Source: Pseudomonas sessilinigenes (GTDB lineage: Bacteria; Pseudomonadota; Gammaproteobacteria; Pseudomonadales; Pseudomonadaceae). Taken from it: DNA of 64,000 nucleotides. Numbering within the stretch: position 1 is the first letter of the stretch; each line of letters begins with the position of its first letter. The stretch lies in assembly GCF_003850565.1 (NCBI RefSeq), contig NZ_CP027706.1:434001-498000 (forward strand), in the 5' to 3' direction. Under the pieces are notes generated by a model. The model was not told where the DNA came from, ran no database searches, and saw only the letters and a program-made list of their open reading frames with translations. Shown here piece after piece: positions 17,959-28,468 of the stretch. A program made the translations under genes and the position numbers.

Positions 17959-19422
17959 ATGTCCACGGCCAGTGATAGCTCCAAACCCCTGATCGAGCGG
18001 CGGTCGATCAACTACATTCCCGAAGCCGAACGCCACGGCAAGCTCTACAGCCAGTTCACCCTGTGGTTGGGTGCCAATTTGCAGATCACCGCGATTGTCA
18101 CCGGTGCCCTGGCCGTGGTGCTGGGCGGCGATGTGTTCTGGTCGCTGATCGGCCTGCTGATCGGTCAGTTGCTGGGCGGCGGTGTGATGGCCCTGCATGC
18201 GGCACAGGGGCCCAAGCTGGGCCTGCCGCAGATGATCTCCAGCCGGGTACAGTTCGGCGTCTACGGCGCGGCGATTCCGATCGTGCTGGTATGCCTGATG
18301 TACCTGGGCTTCACCGCCACGGGTACGGTGCTCTCCGGCCAGGCCCTGGGCCAACTGTTCGGTGTCAGTGACAGTGTCGGTATCCTGATTTTCGCCAGCG
18401 TAATCGTCCTGGTCACCGTGCTTGGTTATCGGGTGATCCATGTGATCGGGCGCATCGCCAGCGTCGTTGGCGTGATTGCCTTCGTTTACCTGTTCAGCCG
18501 CCTGATGAGCCAGACCGATGTCGGCGCGCTCCTGGAAATTCGTCACTTCAGCTGGAGCAGCTTCCTGCTGGCGGTGTCGCTCGCGGCATCCTGGCAGATC
18601 GCCTTTGGCCCCTACGTGGCGGACTACTCGCGTTATCTGCCGAGCCAGACCTCGTCGGTGAAGACCTTCCTTGCCGTGGGCGCAGGCTCGGTGGTGGGTG
18701 CGCAAGTGGCGATGATCCTCGGCGTGTTCGCCGCGGCCATGGCCAACGGGCAGTTCGCGGGGCGGGAAGTGGCCTACATCGTCGGCCTGGGCGGGAGCGG
18801 TGCCACCGCCGCCTTGCTGTACTTCAGCATCGCCTTTGGCAAGGTCACCATCTCGACGTTGAACTCCTACGGCAGCTTCATGTGCATCGCCACCATCATC
18901 AGCGGCTTCCGTGGCCACCTGGAGGTGACGCGCCTGCAGCGCCTGGTGTTCGTGCTGGTCATCGTTGGCGCCGCGACCCTGATCGCCCTGCTTGGGCAGC
19001 ACTCGTTCCTGGGGGCATTCAAGTCTTTCATCCTGTTCCTGCTGGCCTTCTTCACACCTTGGAGTGCGGTGAACCTGGTGGACTACTACTGCATCACCCG
19101 TGAGAACTACGACGTACCCGCGCTGGCCGATCCCAAGGGGCGCTATGGCCGTTGGAATGTCCTGGGTATCAGTGTCTATGTGATCGGCGTGCTGGTGCAG
19201 CTGCCGTTCATTTCCACCAAGTTCTATACCGGACCGCTGGTGGACGCCCTGGGCGGGGTGGATATTTCCTGGATCATCGGCCTGGTGGTACCGGCGGCGC
19301 TGTACTACGTCTGTGCCAGGAAGTGGCACGGCTCGGTGCCTGAGCAGTTGATCCTGCCAGCAGAGCAGGGTGTGCCAGACCAGCAGAAGACCGCGACAAC
19401 CCAGCACGCTGCTACGGTTTGA
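17959..19422 (+). CDS. hutTu: NCS1-family permease, probable urocanate transporter
   Basis: 487-aa inner-membrane transporter of the cytosine/purine (NCS1, CodB-like) family with about 12 hydrophobic segments. N-terminal blocks LIERRSINYIPEAERHG and FTLWLGANLQITAIVTGAL, and ISSRVQFGVYGAAIPIVLVC, are typical; FGPYVADYSRYLP matches the substrate-site region. Its place between hutU and hutH points to urocanate as substrate, as reported for the hutTu gene of P. fluorescens; the family alone would only say purine/pyrimidine-like heterocycle. ATG at 17959 follows GGGAG and a CA motif. Confidence 0.85.
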   Translation: MSTASDSSKPLIERRSINYIPEAERHGKLYSQFTLWLGANLQITAIVTGALAVVLGGDVFWSLIGLLIGQLLGGGVMALHAAQGPKLGLPQMISSRVQFGVYGAAIPIVLVCLMYLGFTATGTVLSGQALGQLFGVSDSVGILIFASVIVLVTVLGYRVIHVIGRIASVVGVIAFVYLFSRLMSQTDVGALLEIRHFSWSSFLLAVSLAASWQIAFGPYVADYSRYLPSQTSSVKTFLAVGAGSVVGAQVAMILGVFAAAMANGQFAGREVAYIVGLGGSGATAALLYFSIAFGKVTISTLNSYGSFMCIATIISGFRGHLEVTRLQRLVFVLVIVGAATLIALLGQHSFLGAFKSFILFLLAFFTPWSAVNLVDYYCITRENYDVPALADPKGRYGRWNVLGISVYVIGVLVQLPFISTKFYTGPLVDALGGVDISWIIGLVVPAALYYVCARKWHGSVPEQLILPAEQGVPDQQKTATTQHAATV

Positions 19423-19672
19423 GTCCGCATGCAACGTGAGCGAAGCCCGGCGCTACTGACCGCCTCCAGTTCGATGGATGGTCAGCAGCGCCGTTTGCGC
19501 GATAGCCTTTCCAAGGGCCCGCAGCGCTTCCCGGAGACTGTTTCAAGACGCAATAAAAGGTTTTTTCATCAGCCAGCGTGCCAAGGCGCCACCCGCTCGA
19601 CACAGCGGATGACGACGGATAACGGATGTTTCCGGAGCGACTGGCAGTTATTCCAAAACTCTCAGAAGGAAC
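19423..19672 (+). other. hutTu-hutH intergenic region with imperfect hairpin
   Basis: This 250-base gap within the operon has an imperfect inverted repeat, GGCGCTACTGACC (19449-19461) against GGTCAGCAGCGCC (19480-19492), 12 of 13 positions pairing. Further on the sequence is AATAAAAGG followed by six T residues (near 19552-19567), then nothing recognisable up to AGAAGGAAC before hutH. The length would allow a second promoter for hutH-hutG, but I cannot assign -35/-10 or -24/-12 boxes. Confidence 0.45.
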
Positions 19673-21211
19673 ATGAATGTGACTGCGCTAAACCTGATTC
19701 CCGGTCAACTGAGCCTGGCCCAACTGCGGACCGTCTACCAACAGCCACTGACCCTGACCCTGGACGACAGCGCCTCGGCGCAGATCGATGCCAGCGTCGC
19801 CTGCGTCGAGCAGATCCTTGCTGAAAAACGCACGGCCTATGGCATCAACACGGGCTTTGGCCTCCTGGCCTCGACTCGTATCGCCAGCGCCGACCTGGAA
19901 AACCTCCAGCGTTCCCTGGTGCTGTCCCATGCCGCGGGCGTGGGCGCGCCCATCAGCGACGACCTGGTACGCCTGATCATGGTGCTCAAGGTCAACAGCC
20001 TGAGCCGAGGTTTTTCCGGTATCCGCCGCCAGGTGATCGACGCCCTGATCGCCTTGATCAATGCCGAGGTCTATCCGCATATCCCGCTCAAGGGGTCGGT
20101 GGGGGCTTCCGGCGACCTGGCGCCCTTGGCTCACATGTCCCTGGTGCTGCTGGGCGAAGGCAAGGCCCGCTACAAGGGGCAGTGGCTGGATGCCCCGGCG
20201 GCATTGAAGATCGCCGGCCTGACACCGCTGACCCTGGCGGCCAAGGAAGGGTTGGCACTGCTCAATGGCACCCAGGTCTCCACGGCTTTCGCCTTGCGCG
20301 GCCTGTTCGAAGCTGAAGACCTGTTCGCTGGTGCCCTGGTTTGTGGCGGCCTGACCGTCGAAGCGGTGCTGGGCTCACGTTCGCCCTTCGATGCACGGAT
20401 TCATAGCGCCCGTGGCCAGCGTGGGCAGATCGACACCGCTGCCGCCTACCGCGCTCTGCTGGGCGAGAGCACCGAAGTCTCCACGTCCCATAAGAACTGC
20501 GACAAGGTCCAGGACCCGTACTCACTGCGTTGCCAGCCCCAGGTAATGGGCGCCTGCCTGACTCAATTGCGCCAGGCCGCCGAGGTGCTGGTGGTAGAGG
20601 CCAACGCTGTGTCCGACAACCCATTGGTGTTCGCTGCCGAAGGCGATGTGATTTCTGGCGGTAACTTCCACGCCGAACCCGTGGCCATGGCCGCCGACAA
20701 CATGGCCCTGGCCATTTCCGAGATCGGCTCGCTGAGCGAGCGCCGCATCTCGCTGATGATGGACAAGCACATGTCCCAGTTGCCGCCGTTCCTGGTGGCC
20801 AATGGTGGGGTCAACTCCGGCTTCATGATCGCCCAGGTCACCGCTGCCGCCCTGGCCAGCGAAAACAAGGCCCTGGCGCACCCGCACTCGGTGGACAGCC
20901 TGCCGACCTCGGCGAACCAGGAGGATCACGTGTCCATGGCCCCGGCTGCCGGCAAGCGCCTGTGGGAAATGGCCGAGAACACCCGCGGCATTCTCGCCGT
21001 GGAGTGGCTGGCGGCCTGCCAGGGCCTGGACCTGCGTGAAGGCCTGAAGAGCTCGCCAGCCCTGGAGAAGGCCCGCGCTACGCTGCGCGAGCAGGTGGCC
21101 TACTACGAGAAGGACCGTTTCTTCGCCCCGGACATCAACGCCGCCGGTGACTTGCTGGCTTCACGCTGCCTGACCGGCTTGCTGCCCGCTGGCCTGCTGC
21201 CGAGCCTGTAA
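19673..21211 (+). CDS. hutH: Histidine ammonia-lyase
   Basis: First enzyme of histidine breakdown: L-histidine to trans-urocanate plus ammonia. 512 aa, the usual size. The Ala145-Ser146-Gly147 triad in [14 protein letters not shown] cyclises to the MIO electrophile; [25 protein letters not shown] [20 protein letters not shown] and [11 protein letters not shown] are further family blocks. AGAAGGAAC precedes the ATG. This is the only hutH in the locus; some pseudomonads carry a second lyase copy next to hutTh. Confidence 0.97.
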   Translation: MNVTALNLIPGQLSLAQLRTVYQQPLTLTLDDSASAQIDASVACVEQILAEKRTAYGINTGFGLLASTRIASADLENLQRSLVLSHAAGVGAPISDDLVRLIMVLKVNSLSRGFSGIRRQVIDALIALINAEVYPHIPLKGSVGASGDLAPLAHMSLVLLGEGKARYKGQWLDAPAALKIAGLTPLTLAAKEGLALLNGTQVSTAFALRGLFEAEDLFAGALVCGGLTVEAVLGSRSPFDARIHSARGQRGQIDTAAAYRALLGESTEVSTSHKNCDKVQDPYSLRCQPQVMGACLTQLRQAAEVLVVEANAVSDNPLVFAAEGDVISGGNFHAEPVAMAADNMALAISEIGSLSERRISLMMDKHMSQLPPFLVANGGVNSGFMIAQVTAAALASENKALAHPHSVDSLPTSANQEDHVSMAPAAGKRLWEMAENTRGILAVEWLAACQGLDLREGLKSSPALEKARATLREQVAYYEKDRFFAPDINAAGDLLASRCLTGLLPAGLLPSL

Positions 21212-21290
21212 CGGCTGTCCGGGTTACCGGCCAGCCCGACGCGGAACGTCTGCTTCAGCCACCCGCACCGTGGTGCGGGCGGCTGTCCAT

Positions 21291-21298
21291 AACAATAA
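21291..21298 (+). promoter_or_regulatory. Hfq/Crc-type CA motif upstream of hutTh
   Basis: AACAATAA, the same octamer as at hutTu, directly precedes the AAGGG ribosome site (21299-21303) of hutTh, 13 bases from the ATG. It fits AAnAAnAA and its position next to the Shine-Dalgarno fits translational repression by Hfq/Crc. Confidence 0.65.
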
Positions 21299-21311
21299 AA
21301 GGGACGAAGAC

Positions 21312-22724
21312 ATGCAATCACAAGAGAAAGGACTACGCCGCGGCCTGACGGCTCGTCACATCCGTTTCATGGCCCTGGGATCGGCTATCGGTACCGGGCT
21401 GTTCTATGGCTCCGCCTCGGCTATCCAGATGGCGGGCCCGGCAGTATTGCTCGCCTACCTGATCGGTGGTGCGGCGGTATTCATGGTCATGCGCGCCCTG
21501 GGGGAGATGGCGGTGCACAACCCGGTGTCCGGGTCGTTCGGGCACTACGCCAGCCAGTACCTGGGGCCGATGCCCGGCTTCATCCTGGGCTGGACCTACG
21601 CGTTCGAGATGCTGATCGTCTGCCTGGCGGACGTGACCGCCTTCGGCATCTACATGGGGTTCTGGTTTCCCGATGTCGAGCGCTGGATCTGGGTGCTGTC
21701 CATCGTGCTGTTCATTGGCGGCTTGAACCTGTGCAACGTCAAGGTCTTCGGCGAGATGGAGTTCTGGCTGTCGCTGCTCAAGGTCGGGGCGATCGTGGCG
21801 ATGATCCTCGGTGGCATCGGCATCATGTTGTTCGGCATTGGCAGTGCGAGCCAGGAACAGGCTACCGGGCTGAGCAATCTCTGGGCCCATGGCGGTTTCA
21901 TGCCCAACGGTATTGGTGGGGTGATCGCTTCTTTCGCGGTGGTGATGTTCGCCTTCGGCGGCATCGAGATCATCGGAGTCACCGCTGGCGAGGCCAAGGA
22001 CCCGCGACGGGTCATCCCCAAGGCCATCAATGCGGTACCGCTGCGCATCCTGCTGTTCTATGTACTGACCCTCCTGGTACTGATGGCCATCTTCCCCTGG
22101 CCGCAGATCGGCACCCAGGGCAGTCCCTTCGTGCAGATATTCGATAGCTTGGGCATCAGCTCCGCCGCGACCATCCTCAACATCGTGGTGATCTCGGCGG
22201 CGATATCGGCCATCAACAGCGACATCTTCGGTGCCGGGCGCATGATGTACGGCCTGGCCCAGCAAGGGCAGGCACCCAAGGGGTTTGCCCAGGTCTCCAG
22301 GCATGGTGTGCCATGGATGACCGTGGTGGTGATGGCCGTGACCCTGTTGATCGGGGTGGTGCTGAATTACCTGATTCCGGAAAACATCTTCCTGCTGATC
22401 GCTTCCCTGGCCACTTTCGCCACGGTCTGGGTCTGGCTGATGATTCTCCTGACCCATGTGGCCATGCGCCGTTCCATGACGGCCGAGCAGGTGGCCCAGC
22501 TACAGTTCAAGGTGCCGTTCTGGCCCTGGGCTCCCGCAGCGGCCATTGCCTTCATGTTGTTCATCTTCGCGGTCCTGGGCTATTTCCCGAAAACCCAGGG
22601 CGCGCTGCTGGTGGGCGTGGTGTGGATCGTCCTGCTGGTGGTGGCCTACAAACTCTGGGTCAAGCCGGTGCCTGGATCGGTCGGCCCGGTCGATGGCCAT
22701 ACTTCTTTACCTACTGATCATTAA
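21312..22724 (+). CDS. hutTh: Amino-acid permease, histidine transporter
   Basis: 470-aa permease of the APC superfamily (AAT group) with about 12 membrane segments. Family marks: [24 protein letters not shown] at the start, [18 protein letters not shown] [18 protein letters not shown], and [26 protein letters not shown] in the middle. Its place between hutH and hutI indicates L-histidine uptake by proton symport; the family also includes proline and aromatic permeases, so the substrate rests on context. The ATG at 21312 follows AAGGG; the upstream ATG at 21270 has no ribosome site. Confidence 0.92.
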   Translation: MQSQEKGLRRGLTARHIRFMALGSAIGTGLFYGSASAIQMAGPAVLLAYLIGGAAVFMVMRALGEMAVHNPVSGSFGHYASQYLGPMPGFILGWTYAFEMLIVCLADVTAFGIYMGFWFPDVERWIWVLSIVLFIGGLNLCNVKVFGEMEFWLSLLKVGAIVAMILGGIGIMLFGIGSASQEQATGLSNLWAHGGFMPNGIGGVIASFAVVMFAFGGIEIIGVTAGEAKDPRRVIPKAINAVPLRILLFYVLTLLVLMAIFPWPQIGTQGSPFVQIFDSLGISSAATILNIVVISAAISAINSDIFGAGRMMYGLAQQGQAPKGFAQVSRHGVPWMTVVVMAVTLLIGVVLNYLIPENIFLLIASLATFATVWVWLMILLTHVAMRRSMTAEQVAQLQFKVPFWPWAPAAAIAFMLFIFAVLGYFPKTQGALLVGVVWIVLLVVAYKLWVKPVPGSVGPVDGHTSLPTDH

Positions 22725-22735
22725 TGGAGGCCTGG

Positions 22736-23941
22736 ATGAAAACTCTTTGGCAACACTGCAACGTCGCCAGCATGGCCCAGGGTAGCTACTCGATCATCGA
22801 GGACGCGGCCATCGTGACGTCAGGGGCGCACATCGAGTGGATCGGCCGACGCGAGCAGTTGCCGGCCGGCGACTACCAGCAGGTCCACGACCTGGCGAGT
22901 GCCTGGGTGACCCCGGGATTGATCGATTGCCACACCCACACGGTATTCGGTGGCAACCGCAGCGGTGAGTTCGAGCAACGCCTGCAAGGGGTGAGCTATG
23001 CCGAGATCGCCGCTGCCGGTGGCGGTATCGCCAGCACCGTGCGGGCCACGCGTGCAGCCAGTGAGGAGGCGTTGTTCCTTAGCGCCCGCAAACGGCTGCT
23101 GAGTCTATTGCGCGATGGTGTTACCAGTGTCGAGATCAAGTCGGGTTATGGCCTGGACCTGGCCAGCGAACGCAAGATCCTGCGAGTCATTCGTCGGCTC
23201 GGCGAGGAACTGCCGGTCAGTGTGCGCAGCACCTGCCTGGCGGCCCACGCCCTGCCACCGGAATACGCCGAGCGTGCCGACGACTACATCGACCACATCT
23301 GCAACGAGATGCTCCCGGCCCTGGCGGCCGAGGGGCTGGTGGATGCCGTGGACGCATTCTGTGAATACCTGGCGTTCTCCCCGGCCCAGGTGGAGCGGGT
23401 GTTCATCGCCGCACAGAAGCTCGGGTTACCGGTCAAGCTGCACGCCGAGCAACTGTCGTCTCTGCACGGTTCGAGCCTGGCGGCCCGCTATCGAGCGCTG
23501 TCCGCCGATCACCTGGAGTTCATGACCGAGGAAGATGCCATTGCCATGGCAGCCTCCGGAACCGTGGCAGTGCTGCTGCCAGGGGCTTTTTACTTCCTGC
23601 GCGAGACCCAGCTGCCGCCGATGGACGCCCTGCGCAAGCATGGGGTGAAGATCGCCGTGGCCAGTGATCTCAACCCCGGGACCTCGCCGGCCCTGTCGGT
23701 GCGGCTGATGCTGAACATGGCTTGCACCTGTTTTCGCATGACGCCCGAGGAGGCGCTGGCCGGGGTCACCCTGCATGCGGCCCAGGCCCTGGGCATGGAG
23801 CGCAGCCACGGTTCGCTGGAAGTGGGCAAGGTGGCGGATTTCATTGCCTGGCAGATCGATCGTCCCGCCGACCTGGCCTACTGGCTGGGCGGCGACCTGG
23901 AAAAACGCGTCGTGCGCCACGGCGTCGAAGTGACTGTGTAG
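22736..23941 (+). CDS. hutI: Imidazolonepropionase
   Basis: Amidohydrolase hydrolysing 4-imidazolone-5-propionate to N-formimino-L-glutamate, third step of the pathway. 401 aa. Metal-binding [24 protein letters not shown] near residue 65-85, [14 protein letters not shown], and [15 protein letters not shown] near 305 with the late Asp are diagnostic. The ATG at 22736 is 6 bases after GGAGG; the ATG at 22724 lies upstream of that site, inside the stop codon region of hutTh. Confidence 0.96.
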   Translation: MKTLWQHCNVASMAQGSYSIIEDAAIVTSGAHIEWIGRREQLPAGDYQQVHDLASAWVTPGLIDCHTHTVFGGNRSGEFEQRLQGVSYAEIAAAGGGIASTVRATRAASEEALFLSARKRLLSLLRDGVTSVEIKSGYGLDLASERKILRVIRRLGEELPVSVRSTCLAAHALPPEYAERADDYIDHICNEMLPALAAEGLVDAVDAFCEYLAFSPAQVERVFIAAQKLGLPVKLHAEQLSSLHGSSLAARYRALSADHLEFMTEEDAIAMAASGTVAVLLPGAFYFLRETQLPPMDALRKHGVKIAVASDLNPGTSPALSVRLMLNMACTCFRMTPEEALAGVTLHAAQALGMERSHGSLEVGKVADFIAWQIDRPADLAYWLGGDLEKRVVRHGVEVTV

Positions 23942-23951
23942 GAGAAGGCTT

Positions 23952-24755
23952 GTGGATAAGGTTCTGAACTTCAAACAAGGCCGGGTGCCGCTCTTGATCA
24001 GCATGCCCCACGCGGGTACGCGCCTGAGCCCGGCGGTGGCCGCCGGCCTGGTGCCCCAGGCGCAGAGCTTGCCGGACACCGACTGGCATATCCCGCGGCT
24101 GTACGAGTTTGCCCAGGCGCTGGGGGCCAGCGTGCTGGCGGCCGAGTACTCGCGTTTCGTCATCGACCTGAACCGGCCGTCCGACGACAAGCCGCTGTAT
24201 GTCGGGGCCACCACCGGTTTGTACCCGGCGACCCTGTTCGATGGCGAGCCTCTGTTCGTCGAGGGCCAGGAGCCCTCGAAGGAAGAACGTGGGCAGTACC
24301 TGGAGCAGGTCTGGGGACCGTACCACCGCACCCTGCAGCAGGAGCTGGCGCGACTCAAGGCCGAGTTCGGCTATGCCTTGCTGTTCGATGCCCACTCCAT
24401 CCGCTCGCTGATCCCGCACCTGTTCGACGGCAAGCTGCCGGACTTCAACCTCGGCACGTTCAACGGCGCCAGCTGCGATGCGCAGTTGGCCGGGCGCCTG
24501 GAATCGATCTGCGCGGGCCATGGCGACTACACCCATGTGCTCAACGGGCGCTTCAAGGGCGGGCATATCACCCGTCACTACGGCAATCCGGCCGAGCATG
24601 TGCATGCGGTGCAACTGGAGTTGGCGCAAAGCACCTATATGGAGGAGGTCGAACCGTTCCGTTACCGCGAGGACCTGGCAGCACCGACCCAGCTCGTGCT
24701 CAAGGAGCTGCTGCAAGGCTTGCTGGCCTGGGGACAGGAGCGTTACGGGCGCTGA
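23952..24755 (+). CDS. hutG: N-formylglutamate deformylase
   Basis: Final step: N-formyl-L-glutamate to glutamate plus formate, consistent with HutF in the same locus. 267 aa. The family N-terminus VPLLISMPHAGTRLSP, then DTDWHIPRLYEFA, SRFVIDLNRPSDDKPLYVG, LLFDAHSIRS and KGGHITRHYGNP supply likely zinc and substrate ligands. GTG start 10 bases after hutI, with GGAGAAGG overlapping the intergenic junction. A terminator-like hairpin follows, so this is the last operon gene. Confidence 0.95.
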   Translation: MDKVLNFKQGRVPLLISMPHAGTRLSPAVAAGLVPQAQSLPDTDWHIPRLYEFAQALGASVLAAEYSRFVIDLNRPSDDKPLYVGATTGLYPATLFDGEPLFVEGQEPSKEERGQYLEQVWGPYHRTLQQELARLKAEFGYALLFDAHSIRSLIPHLFDGKLPDFNLGTFNGASCDAQLAGRLESICAGHGDYTHVLNGRFKGGHITRHYGNPAEHVHAVQLELAQSTYMEEVEPFRYREDLAAPTQLVLKELLQGLLAWGQERYGR

Positions 24756-24802
24756 GCGGTGTTGTGACAGCTTGCCGCTGATGCGAGCAGCGGCAGGCCC
24801 CT

Positions 24803-24836
24803 GGGGTTGATAGGCGAAGCCAACAACCCCATTTTT
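24803..24836 (+). terminator. Intrinsic terminator after hutG
   Basis: GGGGTTG (24803-24809) pairs with CAACCCC (24824-24830); the inner GGCGAAGCC closes further, and ATTTTT follows. It ends the hut operon about 50 bases after the hutG stop. Confidence 0.7.
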
Positions 24837-24935
24837 CTCAAGGACATGCTCATTGCGTAATTCGGGTTTATGATGCCGGACGGCAGCATAAATGAAGTCC
24901 CTTCAGGGATGATCCCGACCTCCACGGAGCGCGTA

Positions 24936-25907
24936 ATGAAGACTTTGTACCCACAGATCAAACCCTATGCCCGGCACGATCTGGCCGTCGACGAACCCCA
25001 TGTGCTGTATGTCGACGAAAGTGGTTCACCGGAAGGTTTGCCGGTGGTGTTCATTCACGGTGGCCCGGGAGCTGGCTGCGATGGTGCCAGTCGCTGCTAC
25101 TTCGATCCGAACCTGTATCGCATCGTCACTTTCGACCAGCGTGGCTGCGGGCGCTCCAGTCCCCACGCCAGCCTCGAAAACAACACCACCTGGGACCTGG
25201 TAGCCGACCTGGAGCGGATCCGCGAGCACCTGGGCATCGACAAGTGGGTGCTGTTCGGTGGTTCCTGGGGCTCGACCCTGGCCCTGGCCTATGCCCAGAC
25301 TCACCCCGACCGTGTACTGGGCCTGATTGTGCGCGGCATCTTCCTGGCCCGTCCCCAGGAGATCCAGTGGTACTACCAGTGCGGTGCCAGCCGCCTGTTC
25401 CCCGACTACTGGCAGGATTATGTGGCGCCGATCCCACTGGAGGAGCGTCATGACCTGGTCAGCGCTTTCCACAAGCGCTTGACCGGCAATGACCAGATCG
25501 CCCAGATGCACGCGGCCAAGGCCTGGTCCGGCTGGGAGGGCCGTACGGCGACCCTGCGCCCGAACCCTCTGGTGGTGGATCGCTTCTCCGAGCCGCAGCG
25601 GGCCCTGTCGATTGCCCGGATCGAGTGCCACTACTTCATCAACGATGCTTTCCTCGAACCCGACCAACTGATCCGCGACATGGGCAAGATCGCCCATCTG
25701 CCGGGGGTGATCATTCACGGCCGCTACGATGTGATCTGCCCCCTGGACAATGCCTGGGAACTGCACCAGGCCTGGCCCAACAGCGAGCTGCAAGTGATTC
25801 GCGACGCTGGCCACGCCGCATCCGAGCCGGGCATCACCGATGCACTGGTGCGCGCTACCGACCAGATGGCCCGGCGCCTGCTCGACCTGCCGCCCGAAGA
25901 AGCATGA
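24936..25907 (+). CDS. pip: Proline iminopeptidase
   Basis: Alpha/beta-hydrolase peptidase (family S33) that removes N-terminal proline from peptides; cytoplasmic. 323 aa. Oxyanion-hole block [25 protein letters not shown], and nucleophile elbow [11 protein letters not shown] with Ser110; catalytic Asp in GRYDVICP and His in AGHAASEPG near the C-terminus. The ATG at 24936 follows CGGAG; an upstream ATG at 24870 would add an unrelated leader. The stop overlaps dtd by four bases. Confidence 0.95.
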   Translation: MKTLYPQIKPYARHDLAVDEPHVLYVDESGSPEGLPVVFIHGGPGAGCDGASRCYFDPNLYRIVTFDQRGCGRSSPHASLENNTTWDLVADLERIREHLGIDKWVLFGGSWGSTLALAYAQTHPDRVLGLIVRGIFLARPQEIQWYYQCGASRLFPDYWQDYVAPIPLEERHDLVSAFHKRLTGNDQIAQMHAAKAWSGWEGRTATLRPNPLVVDRFSEPQRALSIARIECHYFINDAFLEPDQLIRDMGKIAHLPGVIIHGRYDVICPLDNAWELHQAWPNSELQVIRDAGHAASEPGITDALVRATDQMARRLLDLPPEEA

Positions 25908-26341
25908 AGGGCCTGTTGCAGCGCGTGGCCGGCGCGCGAGTGGAAGTGGCCGGTGAAATCGTCGGCTCGGTGGACCAGGGGCTGCTGGTGCTGGTGGCGG
26001 TGGAGCCTGGGGATACCCGGGCCAACGCCGACAAACTCCTGCATAAGCTGCTTAACTATCGGGTGTTCAGTGATGCCGAGGGCAAGATGAACCTGTCCCT
26101 GACCGATGTGCAGGGCGGTTTGCTGCTGGTCTCGCAGTTCACCCTGGCGGCGGATACCAAGAGCGGGTTGCGCCCGAGCTTCTCCACGGCGGCGCCTCCG
26201 GCCCTCGGCGAGGAGCTTTTCGACTACTTGTTAGTGAAGGCGCAACAGTTGCATGGCAAAGTGGCATCAGGGCGCTTCGGTGCGGACATGCAGGTGCATC
26301 TGGTCAATGATGGCCCGGTCACCTTCCTGTTACAGACTTGA
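25904..26341 (+). CDS. dtd: D-aminoacyl-tRNA deacylase
   Basis: Removes D-amino acids (and glycine from tRNA-Ala) wrongly attached to tRNA. 145 aa, normal for the family. Starts [15 protein letters not shown]; the active-site [23 protein letters not shown] begins at Ser77, and the second motif appears near the end as NDGPVTF (general form NxGPVT). The ATG overlaps the pip stop (ATGA), so the pair is translationally coupled. Confidence 0.96.
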   Translation: MKGLLQRVAGARVEVAGEIVGSVDQGLLVLVAVEPGDTRANADKLLHKLLNYRVFSDAEGKMNLSLTDVQGGLLLVSQFTLAADTKSGLRPSFSTAAPPALGEELFDYLLVKAQQLHGKVASGRFGADMQVHLVNDGPVTFLLQT

Positions 26342-26617
26342 AAGTGCCTGAAACATCTTTTTCCGTCGATTTGCTCCGGAAACTGCTGTTTTTCGCGATA
26401 AATACTTTGTTACCCCTGATGCGTTGTAACGCGGGCTACTAGATAATCGCGCGCTACGGGGATCAGCGTTCGTTGGTCCATTTTGACTTAAGTAGAGACT
26501 TGTCCACGGCCGTTTGGGGAATCATTTAGCCCCATCGGAGTCGGAACAATGCTCGCCAACCTGGCATGTAGATAGCTGGCCGTTGGTTTTTTGATCTGTT
26601 TTCGGCGAGGGTTGCTC

Positions 26618-28468
26618 GTGATTGTTAGTCCCTGTAATGCACCAAACTTGTTTGCCAAACGGTTACGAAACGCACTAGTGGCGGGCTCTGCGCTGTTCTG
26701 CCTGTTCGGTGCCGGCCAAATCATGGCATTCAATCTGGATGATGTGTCGTCCAAGGCCAAGGACCTGGCTGGGCAGAAGTACGAGGCTCCGCGCAGTAAC
26801 CTGCCAACCGAATTTCGCGACATGAAGTTCGCGGATTATCAGAAAATCCGCTTCCTCACCGAAAAAGCCGAGTGGGCCGACCAGAAAACCCCATTCAAGC
26901 TGTCGTTCTATCACCAGGGCATGCACTTCGACACGCCGGTGAAGATCAACGAGATCAGCGCCAATAACGTTTCCGAGATCAAGTACGATCCGAACCGTTT
27001 CGACTTCGGTGACGTCAAGTTCGATCCCAAGGCCACCGAGAAGCTGGGTTATGCCGGTTTCCGCGTGCTGTACCCGATCAACAAGGCCGACAAGCAAGAC
27101 GAGATCATGACCATGCTCGGCGCGAGTTACTTCCGCGTCGTCGGCAAGGGCCATGTCTATGGCTTGTCCGCCCGTGGCCTGGCAATCGATACCGCGTTGC
27201 CGTCTGGCGAAGAATTCCCGCGCTTCAGCGAGTTCTGGATCCAGCAACCCAAGCCTACCGACAAGCACCTGGTGATCTACGCCCTGTTGGATTCGCCTCG
27301 GGCCACGGGTGCCTACCGCCTGACCCTGCGTCCGGGTGCCGACACCATCGTCGACGTCAAGGCACGGGTGTTCCTGCGTGACAAGGTCGGCAAGCTGGGC
27401 CTGGCCCCGCTGACCAGCATGTACCTGTTCGGCGCCAACCAGCCGTCCAAGGTCCTCAACTATCGTCGTGAACTGCACGACTCCAGCGGCCTGTCGATCC
27501 ATGCCGGCAATGGCGAGTGGATCTGGCGTCCGCTGAACAACCCGAAACACCTGGCCGTGAGCAACTTCTCGGTCGAGAACCCGCGCGGTTTCGGCCTGCT
27601 CCAGCGTGGCCGTGACTTCAGCCATTACGAAGACCTCGATGACCGCTACGACAAGCGTCCAAGTGCCTGGATCGAGCCTAAGGGCGACTGGGGCAAGGGC
27701 ACCGTCGACCTGGTGGAGATCCCGACCGCGGACGAGACCAACGACAACATCGTGGCCTTCTGGAACCCGGAAAAGCAGCCTGAGCCTGGCCAACCGCTGG
27801 ACTTCGCCTACCGCCTGCACTGGACCATGGACGAAGCGGCCCTGCACTCTCCTGACAGCGCCTGGGTCCAGCAGACCCTGCGTTCCACTGGCGACGTCAA
27901 GCAGTCCAACCTGATTCGCCAACCCGATGGCAGCGTTGCCTACCTGGTGGACTTCGAAGGCCCGTCCCTGGCGGCATTGCCGGAGAACGCCGATGTTCGC
28001 AGCCAAGTCAGCGTGGGCGACAACGCCGAGCTGGTGGAGAACAGCGTTCGCTTCAACCCGGAAACCAAAGGCTGGCGCCTGACCCTGCGGTTGAAGATCA
28101 AGGACCCAAGCAAGGCTACCGAGCTGCGTGCTGCGCTGGTGCGTGACATCCCGCAAGCCGAGCCGGCCAAGGCCTCGACGCCGAACTCCAACTCCTCCGT
28201 GGCCAAGGCTGACAAGCTTGCAGCCAAACAGCAGGAGAAAAAGGAGAAGGAGGCGGCCGCTGCGGCAGCTGCGGCGGCCAAGCAGGCTGAAGCCAAGCCA
28301 GCCAAGGACTCCAAGGATGCCAAGCACGCCAAGGACAAGGACGCCAAGGATCATAAAGACGCCAAGCAGCCTGCAGCTGCCGAGGCGGCCCCAGCCACAC
28401 CGGAACCGGCCAAGACCGAGCAAGTCCTGACCGAGACCTGGAGCTACCAGTTGCCTGCCGATGAGTAA
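26618..28468 (+). CDS. opgG: Periplasmic glucan biosynthesis protein OpgG with charged C-terminal tail
   Basis: 616-aa periplasmic protein needed for branching of osmoregulated periplasmic glucans. Signal peptide to about residue 37 ([19 protein letters not shown]). The MdoG domain spans about 38-520 ([69 protein letters not shown]). After it comes a roughly 90-residue low-complexity tail rich in Ala, Lys, Asp and Glu with repeated KDAK/AKD units, absent from the E. coli protein of about 511 aa. The GTG at 26618 (VIVSPCNAP) follows GCGAGGG; TTG at 26591 is less likely. Overlaps opgH by 8 bases. Confidence 0.93.
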   Translation: MIVSPCNAPNLFAKRLRNALVAGSALFCLFGAGQIMAFNLDDVSSKAKDLAGQKYEAPRSNLPTEFRDMKFADYQKIRFLTEKAEWADQKTPFKLSFYHQGMHFDTPVKINEISANNVSEIKYDPNRFDFGDVKFDPKATEKLGYAGFRVLYPINKADKQDEIMTMLGASYFRVVGKGHVYGLSARGLAIDTALPSGEEFPRFSEFWIQQPKPTDKHLVIYALLDSPRATGAYRLTLRPGADTIVDVKARVFLRDKVGKLGLAPLTSMYLFGANQPSKVLNYRRELHDSSGLSIHAGNGEWIWRPLNNPKHLAVSNFSVENPRGFGLLQRGRDFSHYEDLDDRYDKRPSAWIEPKGDWGKGTVDLVEIPTADETNDNIVAFWNPEKQPEPGQPLDFAYRLHWTMDEAALHSPDSAWVQQTLRSTGDVKQSNLIRQPDGSVAYLVDFEGPSLAALPENADVRSQVSVGDNAELVENSVRFNPETKGWRLTLRLKIKDPSKATELRAALVRDIPQAEPAKASTPNSNSSVAKADKLAAKQQEKKEKEAAAAAAAAAKQAEAKPAKDSKDAKHAKDKDAKDHKDAKQPAAAEAAPATPEPAKTEQVLTETWSYQLPADE

